A model generated the notes under the pieces. It ran no database searches and had not been told where the DNA came from. It saw only the letters and a program-made list of their open reading frames with translations. The position numbers and the translations under genes are program-made. A stretch of 64,000 nt of DNA from Amycolatopsis dendrobii (GTDB lineage Bacteria > Actinomycetota > Actinomycetes > Mycobacteriales > Pseudonocardiaceae), in contig NZ_JACGZW010000014.1 of NCBI RefSeq assembly GCF_014145675.1, positions 144,245 to 208,244 on the forward strand, in the 5' to 3' direction. Below are positions 41,604-49,790 of the stretch, piece after piece; position 1 is the first letter of the stretch, and each line of letters begins with the position of its first letter.

Positions 41604-42736
41604 GCGTGCCTCCGGTATTCCGCGAGCGCCGTGCACAGGCGGTCGATGTCGTCGGTGGTGTTGTAGCAGTGGAAGGAGATCCGGAGGTTCGACCCGCGTG
41701 GCGCGGTGACGATCCGGCGCGCGGCCAGGAAGTCCGCCAGCGCAACGGGATCGGCGTCGGCCAATGCGACTTGTGGACCGGGACGAGCGTCGGGAGCGGG
41801 TCCGTTCAGGGTTTCGCCTGCGGCGGCGAGGCGTTCGGTCGTTTCCGCGACCAGGCGTGCAACATGCGCCCAAGCCGCCTCGGGGTCGAGTTGGCTGAGG
41901 ACTTCGATGCCTGCTCGGGCGGCGTAGGCGGCGGGGATTCCGGGAGTGCCGGACTCGAAGCGACGGGCAGTGGCTGGCACGTCGAGGAGAGCGGGGTCGA
42001 AGTCGAACGGGTCGACGCGGCCGAACCAGCCGGTCATCCGCGGCGGCTGGTGGTCTTCGACTCCGGAGCGGGCGAACAGCACCGCGATTCCGGGCAGGCC
42101 AAGCAAATACTTGAGGGTGCCGGTGACCAGGTAGTCGCAGTCCAGGTGCGCGACGTCGACGGGGACGACGCCGACGGCCTGGTAGGCATCGACCAGAACT
42201 CGGGCGCCGACGGCTCGCGCGTGCTTGGCGATCTCGTTTACTGGTTGCAAGGAACCGTTGGTGTACAAGGCAAAGGGGATCGACACGAGCCGAGTCGACG
42301 AGTCGATCTGGGCGCGGTAAGCCTCGATCACGCCAAGCGAACGCATCGCGTCCTGGCTGACCCACCGCATCTGCTCGCGCGCCGGACGTTGCGCGTGCAG
42401 CACCTGCCCGACGCTCGGAAATTCCGCCGCCATCGACACAATCACGCCGCCGTCGTCGAAGCCGACCGCGTTGACCGCCTGGAAAGCAGCGTGCGACGCG
42501 GAGGGCACCAAAGCGATTTCGTCCGGTCGCGCGTGCAGAAAACCCGCCGCGGCAGTGCGCAAGCGCTCGACTTCGGCCATCCACGGGCCCCACGGCGCGC
42601 CCTGGTCGCGCAGCGAATACGCCAGCTCCCCCAACGCAGCGGCGACCTGCACGGAAACCGCGCCCTGGCTGCACGAAGCCAGGTGCGTGGTGTCGGCCAA
42701 ACTGGGGAACTGGGCACGGAACCGGTCGGGATCCAC
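41600..42736 (-). CDS. class V aminotransferase-fold PLP enzyme
   Basis: A 378-residue PLP enzyme of the cysteine desulfurase/isopenicillin N epimerase-like class. The cofactor Lys is in LVTGTLKYLLGLPG, the PLP Asp in RVLVDAYQAVG, and the family C-terminal Arg in GSNLRISFHCYN. It starts at GTG 42736 behind GGAGGTGA. It is translationally coupled to the amidohydrolase gene and divergent from the DUF3311/SSS transporter genes. It probably works on an amino acid released or imported by those partners; the exact reaction is open. Confidence 0.88.
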   Translation of the reverse strand: MDPDRFRAQFPSLADTTHLASCSQGAVSVQVAAALGELAYSLRDQGAPWGPWMAEVERLRTAAAGFLHARPDEIALVPSASHAAFQAVNAVGFDDGGVIVSMAAEFPSVGQVLHAQRPAREQMRWVSQDAMRSLGVIEAYRAQIDSSTRLVSIPFALYTNGSLQPVNEIAKHARAVGARVLVDAYQAVGVVPVDVAHLDCDYLVTGTLKYLLGLPGIAVLFARSGVEDHQPPRMTGWFGRVDPFDFDPALLDVPATARRFESGTPGIPAAYAARAGIEVLSQLDPEAAWAHVARLVAETTERLAAAGETLNGPAPDARPGPQVALADADPVALADFLAARRIVTAPRGSNLRISFHCYNTTDDIDRLCTALAEYRRHA

Positions 42737-42909
42737 GAGTCACCTCCGCGAGAGCTGCCGTCAGCCACAGTGAACAGCGAGCACTTCCACTGCGCAAGCC
42801 TCTCTCGCGTTGCCCCGATTGTCGTCATTGACGCGACACAACTCATCGCTCACACTGATGCGAATTCATCCAGGCTGAACATGGTGACCCGGGCAGCTGA
42901 GGAGCGATC

Positions 42910-43128
42910 ATGGCCCCACCCAGAAAGCGCCGCTGGCATTGGCTTCTGCTCGTCGTCCCGTTCGCGTGGTGCGTCGCGGCGATCCCGCTGGTCAACCGGA
43001 TCGGCTACGTCTTCGGCTCGATCCCCTTCCTGCTGGTGTGGATGACCGCGGGCGTGCTGGTCGGTTCGGGCGCGATCGGCCTCGTCTACGCGATCGACCG
43101 CCGCCGCGGCGACCTGGACCGGGTGTAG
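42910..43128 (+). CDS. DUF3311 small membrane subunit
   Basis: A 72-residue protein with two TM helices (WHWLLLVVPFAWCVAAIPLV and FLLVWMTAGVLVGSGAIGLV). Such proteins accompany sodium/solute symporters, as YhdT does PanF. It is four bases upstream of the symporter gene and so is its likely partner subunit. ATG 42910 follows GAGGAG. Confidence 0.88.
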   Translation: MAPPRKRRWHWLLLVVPFAWCVAAIPLVNRIGYVFGSIPFLLVWMTAGVLVGSGAIGLVYAIDRRRGDLDRV

Positions 43129-43132
43129 CGCG

Positions 43133-44638
43133 ATGGCACTGGCGCTCGCTCTTCTCATCGCGGTCGGTTCGATCGTCTGGGGCACCGTCGCCGCCGCGCG
43201 CGGCCGGGCGATGAATCTGCAGGAATGGTCCGTGGGCGGACGCCGGTTCGGCACCTGGCTGTTCTGGTTCCTGCTGGTCGGCGAAACGTTCACCACGTTC
43301 GCGCTGCTCGGCGCGTCGCAAGGGGTGTTCAGCAACGGCGCGCCCGGGTTCTACGTCCTCGGCACGGTCGTGCTGACCGCGGCCGTCGGCTACTGGGTGG
43401 TGCCGAAGATCTGGCGCGCGGGCAAACAGCACGGCCTGGTCACCATGGCCGATTACTTCACCACCCGCTTCGAAGCCCGCTGGTTCGGCGGCCTGGTCGC
43501 CGTCTTCGGCATCGTCGCGCTGCTGCTGTACGCGCAGGTGCAGTTGACCGGGCTCAGCCTGATCCTGGCGAGCCTGTTCGGCAGCGAGGTTCCGTCGCTG
43601 GTCTACGTCATCGCCGGTGGCGTGCTGGTCGCGGGATTCGTGCTGGTCGGCGGGATGCGCAGCGCCGCGTTCACCGCGATCGTCAAGGACGTGCTGCTGA
43701 TCGCGATCCTGCTCGTGGTCGCGATCGGCGCGGCGAACGCGGCCGGGGTGAGCGGTCCGCTCGGCGTGTTCGACGCGATGAAGCAAGCGCATCCGAGCGG
43801 CGCGACCTTGCCCGGACTCCATGGCTCGACCGCGACGAACACGTGGTGGTGGATGAGCTTCCTGCTGCTCACGCCGCTGGGCTCGTTCGCGCTGCCGCAC
43901 ATGTTCCAGGTCTCGTACAGCGCGAAGGACGTCGCGACGATCCGCCGCAATCAGGTGGTCCAGCCACTGTATTCGCTGTTCTACGTCCTGATCGTGATGA
44001 TCGCGCTCGCCGCGGTGCTCGCGCTGCCGAAGCTGACCGACAAACAGGCCAACGCGTCGCTGCTGATTTTCGTGCGCGAGAAATATCCGGAATGGGTCAT
44101 CGGACTGCTCGGCGGCGCGGGCATTCTCGTCGCGCTGGTGCCGACCGCGGTGCTCGTGCTCGCGGCCAGCAGTCTGTTCACCCGCAACGTGCTCGGGGCC
44201 CGGTCGACGAAATGGGCCTCGTCGCTGACTGCGATGCGCGTGGGCGTTCTCGTTTTCACTGCGCTTTCCGTACTTCTTGTCGCGCACAGCAACGAAAAAC
44301 TGTTGAGCATCATGACGAACGTGTACAGCGCCGTCGGACAGCTGGCTCCCGCGCTGTTCCTTTCGATGCTGTGGCGCCGGGTCACCGCGCCAGGGCTGGC
44401 GGCGGGTGCGTTGTGCGGCGGGCTGATCGTCGGCGTGCCCGCGCTCGGCTCGCTCGTCGCGCACACGATGCCACCCGGAACCGTCGTCGGATTGCCCGCG
44501 CTCGTCGTCAACCTGATCGTGACGGTGGCGGTCAGCCTGGTGACCCGGCCGCCGTCGCGAGCCGCGGTCGAGGTCGGGGCGGGGGACCGCCCAGCGGGAC
44601 CCGCGGAGGCCGGTGACCTGCACCGGAGCGCCGTTTGA
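43133..44638 (+). CDS. sodium:solute symporter (SSS family)
   Basis: A 501-residue transporter with about 13 TM helices. Family features are the N-terminal NLQEWSVGGRRFGTWLFWFLLVGETFT, the TM2 region GFYVLGTVVL, and FEARWFGGLVAVFG. The helix pair around TWWWMSFLLLTPLGSFALPHMFQVSYSA is the region that binds Na+ and substrate. The C-terminus is a hydrophilic tail. It pairs with the DUF3311 protein. Divergent orientation to the aminotransferase/amidohydrolase operon and the downstream XRE-cupin gene suggest import of an amino acid or related carboxylate. The substrate is not determinable here. Confidence 0.9.
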   Translation: MALALALLIAVGSIVWGTVAAARGRAMNLQEWSVGGRRFGTWLFWFLLVGETFTTFALLGASQGVFSNGAPGFYVLGTVVLTAAVGYWVVPKIWRAGKQHGLVTMADYFTTRFEARWFGGLVAVFGIVALLLYAQVQLTGLSLILASLFGSEVPSLVYVIAGGVLVAGFVLVGGMRSAAFTAIVKDVLLIAILLVVAIGAANAAGVSGPLGVFDAMKQAHPSGATLPGLHGSTATNTWWWMSFLLLTPLGSFALPHMFQVSYSAKDVATIRRNQVVQPLYSLFYVLIVMIALAAVLALPKLTDKQANASLLIFVREKYPEWVIGLLGGAGILVALVPTAVLVLAASSLFTRNVLGARSTKWASSLTAMRVGVLVFTALSVLLVAHSNEKLLSIMTNVYSAVGQLAPALFLSMLWRRVTAPGLAAGALCGGLIVGVPALGSLVAHTMPPGTVVGLPALVVNLIVTVAVSLVTRPPSRAAVEVGAGDRPAGPAEAGDLHRSAV

Positions 44639-44639
44639 T

Positions 44640-44645
44640 GATAAT
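44640..44645 (+). promoter_or_regulatory. -10 box of a leaderless XRE-cupin transcript
   Basis: GATAAT ends seven bases before the GTG start at 44652. This is the spacing expected when the start codon is the first transcribed codon. A weak GTGACC lies 21 bases upstream. No ribosome-binding site is visible, which supports a leaderless message. Confidence 0.5.
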
Positions 44646-44651
44646 GATCGG

Positions 44652-45188
44652 GTGACCGTGACGAGGATCCGCGAGTTCCGCACCCTGCGCGGGCTGACCG
44701 TGCGCCAGCTTGCCGACCAGGCGGGAGTGTCGACCGGGTTGATCAGCCAGGTCGAGCGGGGCGTCACCGACCCCAGCCTGGAAACCATGCGGCGGATCGC
44801 CGAGGTGCTCGACATCCCGCTGTTCAGCCTGTTCCAGGAGCCGGAAGAGGAAACCGTCGCAGTGATCCGGCACGACGACCGGTACCGGATCTCCTCGCCG
44901 CACCACGCGATCACCTACACCCGCGCGTCGCCCGGCGGCGCGAAGCTCGAGGTGCTCGAAGGCGTGCTCGAACCCGGCGGCGCCTCGTCCGACGAACTGC
45001 GTTCGCATCCGTCCGAGGAATGCGTGGTGGTGATCGCCGGACGGCTGACCGTCCAGGTCGGCGAGCAGACGCACGTGCTCAAGACCGGCGACAGCTGCCA
45101 TTTCGATTCGACCATCCCGCACCGCTTCCGCAACGACGGCCGGACCACCGCCCGGTTCCTCGTGAGCGTCACTCCGCCGAGTTACTGA
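44652..45188 (+). CDS. XRE-cupin transcriptional regulator
   Basis: A 178-residue regulator with an N-terminal Cro/C1 helix-turn-helix (LTVRQLADQAGVSTGLISQVERGVTDPS) and a C-terminal cupin sensor (HPSEECVVVIAGRLTVQVGEQTHVLKTGDSCHFDSTIPHRF). Regulators of this build control amino acid or polyamine catabolism. It lies 13 bases after the symporter gene and probably regulates the transporter and the divergent aminotransferase operon. GTG 44652 is chosen; the in-frame ATG upstream overlaps the symporter. Confidence 0.9.
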   Translation: MTVTRIREFRTLRGLTVRQLADQAGVSTGLISQVERGVTDPSLETMRRIAEVLDIPLFSLFQEPEEETVAVIRHDDRYRISSPHHAITYTRASPGGAKLEVLEGVLEPGGASSDELRSHPSEECVVVIAGRLTVQVGEQTHVLKTGDSCHFDSTIPHRFRNDGRTTARFLVSVTPPSY

Positions 45189-45272
45189 TCCGGCCAAAAG
45201 CAGGCCGCCCCCGAAGCGGCACGTAACCGTCGCAGCGAAGTCATAGGCCGTGACTGTGGTCGGATCAGTAAC
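45181..45272. repeat. 12-bp inverted repeat spanning the XRE-AraC gap
   Basis: GTTACTGATCCG (45181-45192, containing the XRE stop codon) and CGGATCAGTAAC (45261-45272) are perfect reverse complements 68 bases apart. A third, partial copy (AGTACTGATAC) starts near 45284. They may be operator copies or a long-range stem. Confidence 0.5.
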
Positions 45273-45318
45273 CATCCGGCACAGTACTGATACTTCCGTC
45301 GGAGGTGTCCGCCCGGAA

Positions 45319-45334
45319 ATTGGTCTAGACTTTT
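45319..45334. promoter_or_regulatory. DasR-like (dre) site upstream of the AraC gene
   Basis: ATTGGTCTAGACTTTT contains TGGTCTAGAC, the core of the dre palindrome bound by the GlcNAc-responsive regulator DasR; 12 of 16 positions agree with the consensus as I know it. It lies 31 bases before the AraC start, and the next gene carries a chitin-binding-type module, which makes control by chitin sugars plausible. Confidence 0.45.
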
Positions 45335-45364
45335 CGTTCCGAAACCGGCGAAAAGGACGGACTG

Positions 45365-46300
45365 ATGCGAGGGACGACGGTGCCCCCGGGAATGTGCTGC
45401 CGACCGGTCAAGACCGGTGAACTTCCGCTGCACCGGCTTGAGGTGCCCGCGCCCGACGCGGTGCCGTTCGCGGTCGGGTCTTTCGACGCGGTGGGCCCGC
45501 TGTCGAGGGCGGAATTCCCGCACCGGCACACTTTCTACGAAATCGTGCTCGTCACCGGAGGGACCGGCGCGCACGTGGTCGACCTGACGCGATGGGAGCT
45601 GAGCCCGCCGCACCTCGGCGTCGTCACGCCGGGCCAGGTGCACCACTGGGAGGCGAGCGAACTCGCCGGATCGGTCGTGCTGTTCACCGACGATTTCCTG
45701 TTCGACCATCCAGCCGACCGCGAAACCCTGCGCAGGCTGCGCGAACGGCCGTGGCTGCGACTGGACCGAGCCGAGCACGACCGGACCGCGCGGCTGATCG
45801 CCGAACTCGAGGAGGAATTCCGCCGCGGCGGCGAGGACGGCGAATCCGTGCTGCGCGCACTGCTGCACGTGCTGATCGTGCGCGCCGGCCGGCTTCCCGG
45901 GATTCCGCCCGCGCCGGCCCCGGCCCGCGCCCGCGCGGTAGCGGCGGAATTCGCGCAGCAGGCCGAAAAATCCGAGCTGGGACTGTGGTCGGTGCGTGCG
46001 CACGCGGAACGGCTCGGCGTCACTCCCGGCTACCTCACCGAGGCAGTCAAGGCGGCAACCGGGCGTACCGCGGCGGAATTGGTGCGCGAGGCGCGGACCC
46101 AGGAGGCGAAACGGTTCCTGCTGCGGACGAATCTGTCCGTGCGGCAGGTGGCCAGCCGCGTCGGATTCGCCGATCCGGCCTACTTTTGTCGGTTCTTCCG
46201 GCGCGAAACCGGATTGAGCCCCGGCGGATTCCGCCGCACCGGCGACACCGCCCCGAAGATTCACCACGACTGCATGACTCCGTCCATCGCTGCGGGCTGA
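45365..46300 (+). CDS. AraC family transcriptional regulator
   Basis: A 311-residue AraC-type activator. The N-terminal cupin domain (FPHRHTFYEIVLVTGGTGAHVVD... LGVVTPGQVHHW) senses a small molecule. The C-terminal double helix-turn-helix includes LGVTPGYLTEAVKAATGRTAAEL and the conserved VRQVASRVGFADPAYFCRFFRRETGLSPGGFR. It is 50 bases upstream of the secreted dioxygenase gene on the same strand, so that gene is the likeliest target. A dre-like site and AAAAGGA precede the ATG. Confidence 0.92.
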   Translation: MRGTTVPPGMCCRPVKTGELPLHRLEVPAPDAVPFAVGSFDAVGPLSRAEFPHRHTFYEIVLVTGGTGAHVVDLTRWELSPPHLGVVTPGQVHHWEASELAGSVVLFTDDFLFDHPADRETLRRLRERPWLRLDRAEHDRTARLIAELEEEFRRGGEDGESVLRALLHVLIVRAGRLPGIPPAPAPARARAVAAEFAQQAEKSELGLWSVRAHAERLGVTPGYLTEAVKAATGRTAAELVREARTQEAKRFLLRTNLSVRQVASRVGFADPAYFCRFFRRETGLSPGGFRRTGDTAPKIHHDCMTPSIAAG

Positions 46301-46350
46301 TCTCCTCCCTACCGTCGAGGGGAATCCCGAGCCCCCACCGAGGAGCAGGC

Positions 46351-47178
46351 ATGGACGAAGACAGAAAGTTCAGCCGCAAGGCAGTGCTGAAGGCCGCACT
46401 GGCCGCCGGAGTCGCCGCGCCGGTCGCACTCGTCGGCGGTCCCGCCCTGGCCCGCACGAATTTCGCCGGCGGGCAGAAGGTCGAGCCGACCCCGTACTGC
46501 CACGACGGCGACGAGCCGACGATCGACCAGACCGAAGGCCCGTACTTCAAGCCGGACTCCCCCGAACGCAGCGTGCTCGTCGACGCCAACACCCCGGGCC
46601 AGCGGCTCACCGTGAGCGGATACGTGTTCGGGCTGTCCTGTCAGCCCGTCGGCCGCGCGCTGCTGGACTTCTGGCAGGCGGACGTGAACGGCGCGTACGA
46701 CAACGTCGGCTACACCTTCCGCGGCCACCAGTACACGAACGACCTCGGCGAGTTCAAGCTGACCACGATCGTGCCCGGCCTCTACCCCGGCCGGACGCGG
46801 CACATCCACGTCAAGGTGCAGGCTCCCGGGGAGCCGATCCTGACGACGCAGCTGTACTTCCCGGGCGAGCCGCGGAACAACACCGACACCATCTTCGACT
46901 CGCGGCTGCTCATGACCGTCCGAGACGCCCCGAACAACGCCAAGGAGGCCGCGTTCGACTTCGTGCTCAACGTCCAGCAGACGCCGACCGGCGGGCCCTC
47001 GACGAGCCCGACGTCGCCGACCGGCCAGCCCGGCGGGACGTCCTGGACCGCGGGCAAGTCGTACCCCGCGGGCACCCGCGTCACGTTCAACGGGGTCAGC
47101 TACGTGTGCCTGCAAGGCCACACCGCCCAGCCGGGCTGGGAACCGCCCAACGCGCCGGCGTTGTGGCAGAAGGGCTGA
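46351..47178 (+). CDS. secreted intradiol dioxygenase with C-terminal carbohydrate-binding module
   Basis: A 275-residue exported enzyme. A Tat-like signal (KFSRKAVLKAALAAG, cleavage near ALA at 32-34) precedes the intradiol ring-cleavage domain. The iron ligands are visible as Tyr116 (GAYDNVG), Tyr145, His151 and His153 (GLYPGRTRHIHVKV). A Thr/Ser/Pro linker then leads to a CBM5/12-like module (about residues 231-275, WTAGKSYPAGTRVTFNGVSY... WEPPNAP). The same fusion is known in Streptomyces SACTE_2871, which cleaves lignin-type catechols outside the cell. The gene is preceded by GAGGAG and ended by a strong hairpin. Confidence 0.93.
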   Translation: MDEDRKFSRKAVLKAALAAGVAAPVALVGGPALARTNFAGGQKVEPTPYCHDGDEPTIDQTEGPYFKPDSPERSVLVDANTPGQRLTVSGYVFGLSCQPVGRALLDFWQADVNGAYDNVGYTFRGHQYTNDLGEFKLTTIVPGLYPGRTRHIHVKVQAPGEPILTTQLYFPGEPRNNTDTIFDSRLLMTVRDAPNNAKEAAFDFVLNVQQTPTGGPSTSPTSPTGQPGGTSWTAGKSYPAGTRVTFNGVSYVCLQGHTAQPGWEPPNAPALWQKG

Positions 47179-47190
47179 TCCCCTCCTCAC

Positions 47191-47224
47191 GAGAACGGCG
47201 GGCTCCCCCGGGCCCGCCGTTCTC
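47191..47224 (+). terminator. terminator after the dioxygenase gene
   Basis: GAGAACGGCGGGC (47191-47203) pairs perfectly with GCCCGCCGTTCTC (47212-47224) around an 8-base loop, 12 bases after the stop. Confidence 0.88.
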
Positions 47225-47260
47225 CGTTCTCCGGGAATTTCCGAGAAGCCCGGCTCGCGC

Positions 47261-47287
47261 TGTCGAGTTACGGTCGACGCGTTCGTC
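47261..47287 (+). promoter_or_regulatory. ECF-type promoter of the sigma unit
   Basis: TGTCGA (47261-47266), 17 bases, then CGTC (47284-47287), 41 bases before the DGPF gene. As I recall, ECF42 factors recognise a TGTCGA-type -35 with a CGTC-type -10, so this would be autoregulation by the sigma factor two genes on. Confidence 0.6.
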
Positions 47288-47328
47288 TTCCACTAACGAA
47301 CTCGCCGGAACCGGCCCTCGGAGGACAC

Positions 47329-47691
47329 ATGCTGTACCTGCTGGTGATCTACAACTGCGACCGCCCGGAACCCGGCGATCCGGCCTTCCCGGACGCGCTG
47401 GCCAGGGTGAACGCGTTTGCCGACGAGTGCCGCCGGCGCGGGGCGTTCGTGTCCGGGCATCCGCTGCAAGGCGAGCACACCGCCACCACGGTCAGCGTCC
47501 GCGACGGGAAGACGCTGATCACCGACGGGCCGTTCCTGGAGACCCACGAGCATCTCGGCGGCGTCTACGTCCTCGACTGCCGCGATCTCGACGAAGCCCT
47601 CGAACTCGCCGCGCTGTGCCCGATGGCCGCGGTCGGCACCGTCGAGGTGCGCCCGGTCGCGGGCGTGCCAGGGCTGACCAGCCAGGCATGA
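47329..47691 (+). CDS. DGPF/YCII-related protein
   Basis: A 120-residue YCII-domain protein with the DGPF motif (LITDGPFLETHEHLGG) that gives the family its name, and a central His/Asp set as in YciI. DGPF proteins are the fixed partners of ECF42 sigma factors; their role in the regulon is not resolved. ATG 47329 has GGAGGA at three bases. The stop overlaps the sigma factor start (ATGA). Confidence 0.93.
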   Translation: MLYLLVIYNCDRPEPGDPAFPDALARVNAFADECRRRGAFVSGHPLQGEHTATTVSVRDGKTLITDGPFLETHEHLGGVYVLDCRDLDEALELAALCPMAAVGTVEVRPVAGVPGLTSQA

Positions 47692-48893
47692 CCTCGCCGC
47701 TGCTGCGGGAGGTTTATCGCGAGCACCGGGCCCGGATGCTCGCGGCGCTGGTGCGCGTCCTCGGCGACTTCGAACTCGCCGAGGACGCGCTCCAGGACGC
47801 GTGCGCGCTCGCCCTGCGCAACTGGGGCGACGAGCCGCCGGACGACCCCGTCGCGTGGCTGCTGACCGCCGCCCGCAACAGCGCGATCGACCGGCTCCGG
47901 CGCGCCCGCCGCGGCCTGGAGAAGCTCGCTCGGCTCGGGGAACAGCCGGAGGTCGCGGTGGAACCGTCCGAGGACAGCCTGCTCGCGATCGGCGACGAAC
48001 GGCTCAGCCTCGTGTTCACCTGCTGCCACCCCGCGCTCGCCGAGGAAGCGCGCGTCGCGTTGACCCTGCAAGCGGTGGCCGGGCTGACCGCGGGGCAGAT
48101 CGCGCGGACGTTCCTGGTCAGCGAGGCGACGCTGGCGCAGCGGCTGGTGCGGGCGAAACGCAAGATCCGCGACGCCGGGATCAGCCTCGCCGTGCCGGCC
48201 GATCATCTGCTGTCCGAGCGGTTGTCCGGGGTCTTGGCGGTTTTGTACTTGATCTTCACGCAAGGCTACACCGCGCCGGAACACCGGGAGCTGCAACAGG
48301 AAGCGATCCGGCTGGCGAAGCTGGTCGCGACGCTCATGCCGGACGAGCCCGAGGCGCTCGGCCTGGTTTCGCTCCTGCTCGTGCACGATTCGCGCACCGC
48401 CGCTCGCTACACCTCCAGCGGCGACGTCGTGTTGCTCGAAGACCAGGACCGAAGTCGCTGGGACCAGGGTGAACTCGCCGAAGCGATCGGGCTGCTGGAC
48501 CGTGCGCTGCGCTTCGAGAATCCTGGGCCGTATCAGGTGCAAGCCGCGATTGCCGTCCAGCACGCGCAAGCTCGTTCCGCAGCGGACACCGACTGGGCAG
48601 CGATCGCCGGGCTGTATCAGCGATTGTCCGAAATGAATCCGTCTCCGGTCGTCGCGTTGAACCACGCCGTCGCGGTCGCCATGGCCACCAGCCCGGAGAA
48701 AGGACTGGCGCTCATCGACGGGATCGACGGACTTGACCGGTATCACCTGATGCACGCCGCGCGCGCCGACCTGTTGCGCCGCCTCGGCCGTACCGCCGAG
48801 GCGATGACCGCGTACCGGCGCGCCCACGAACTCGCTGTCAACCCAGCCGACCGGCGATTCCTCGCGGGCCGCTTAGCCACCTTGGAGTCCTGA
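47688..48893 (+). CDS. ECF42-type RNA polymerase sigma factor with C-terminal TPR-like extension
   Basis: A 401-residue extracytoplasmic-function sigma factor. Sigma region 2 is EDALQDACALALRNW to VAWLLTAARNSAIDRLRR. Region 4 is FTCCHPALAEEARVALTLQAVAGLTAGQIARTFLVSEATLAQRLVRAKRKI. The remaining 200 residues form the long helical TPR-like C-terminus that defines ECF42 and replaces an anti-sigma factor as regulator. It is coupled to the DGPF gene (ATGA) and to the AhpD-like gene (shared base at 48893). The signal is unknown. Confidence 0.95.
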   Translation: MTSPLLREVYREHRARMLAALVRVLGDFELAEDALQDACALALRNWGDEPPDDPVAWLLTAARNSAIDRLRRARRGLEKLARLGEQPEVAVEPSEDSLLAIGDERLSLVFTCCHPALAEEARVALTLQAVAGLTAGQIARTFLVSEATLAQRLVRAKRKIRDAGISLAVPADHLLSERLSGVLAVLYLIFTQGYTAPEHRELQQEAIRLAKLVATLMPDEPEALGLVSLLLVHDSRTAARYTSSGDVVLLEDQDRSRWDQGELAEAIGLLDRALRFENPGPYQVQAAIAVQHAQARSAADTDWAAIAGLYQRLSEMNPSPVVALNHAVAVAMATSPEKGLALIDGIDGLDRYHLMHAARADLLRRLGRTAEAMTAYRRAHELAVNPADRRFLAGRLATLES

Positions 48894-49738
48894 TGAGACT
48901 GTCCATTCTCGACAACGGGCATCGCCTGCGGGCCAAGCTGTTCCTGTCGATCACGTCGAAACAGCCGCCGGACATCGTGAAGATGCTGCTGTACCGTCCC
49001 GGCTTCCTCACCCGGCCGCTGCTGGATCTCACCGCCCCGGCGATGCGCGGTCCGTCGTACTGGACCGCCGGGGAACGCGAATTCCTCGCCATGTCCACGG
49101 CGGTGCTGCACGAGTGCCCGTTCTGCGTCGACTCGCACGCGGAGCTGACCCGGATCGCCGGACAAGGCGAGATCGACCCGTCGCGACCGGACGCGGCGCG
49201 GCCCGAGGTGCGCACGATTCAGGCGTTCCTGGAGACCGTCACGCTGAACCCGGACCAGATCGCCCTGCCGGATCTTCCGCAGGCGGCGATCCGGGAAGCG
49301 CTGCGGGTGAATCTGGTGTGGAACGTCGTGAACCGGCTCGCGAACGCGTTCGGGTTTGTGCTTCGCGAAGGGCAGCTGGAGAGCGGAACCCGGGCGCTGC
49401 ACCGGTTCGGGTACCGGTTCCCCGGTTTCCTGCTCGCCGGCGGCCCGGCTGACGAGCACGAGGATCCGGTGGAGAACATGCGGTACTCCGTGTTCACCGC
49501 GCCCGCGGTGACCGACCCGGCGCTTCGCACAGCGGCAGCCACTGGGGACGGCCTGCCCGCGCCGTTGCAACCCTTCACGGAGAAGGTCCGCGACGCGTCT
49601 TATCGGCTCACTGACGCCGATTTCGCTGAGCTGAAGACGAAATACCAGGAAGACGAGGTCTACGAGATCACTGTCGCCGCGGCCGTCGGCGCCGCGTTGC
49701 GCAGTTTCGACGCCGGGCAACAGAAACTCGACGCGTAA
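48893..49738 (+). CDS. AhpD/carboxymuconolactone decarboxylase-like protein
   Basis: A 281-residue helical protein of the AhpD-like fold, with the redox motif HECPFCVDSHAEL (CxxC plus His) as in alkylhydroperoxidase AhpD. Similarity is weaker outside that motif, and the chain is longer than typical single-domain members. Its ATG shares a base with the sigma factor stop (TGATG), so it belongs to the same operon and is presumably part of the oxidative-stress-type response controlled by it. Confidence 0.85.
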   Translation: MRLSILDNGHRLRAKLFLSITSKQPPDIVKMLLYRPGFLTRPLLDLTAPAMRGPSYWTAGEREFLAMSTAVLHECPFCVDSHAELTRIAGQGEIDPSRPDAARPEVRTIQAFLETVTLNPDQIALPDLPQAAIREALRVNLVWNVVNRLANAFGFVLREGQLESGTRALHRFGYRFPGFLLAGGPADEHEDPVENMRYSVFTAPAVTDPALRTAAATGDGLPAPLQPFTEKVRDASYRLTDADFAELKTKYQEDEVYEITVAAAVGAALRSFDAGQQKLDA

Positions 49739-49790
49739 CGTGAACCGGCGGCCAGGAATACCCGGCCGCCGGTTCGCGTCAACTGTCCGC

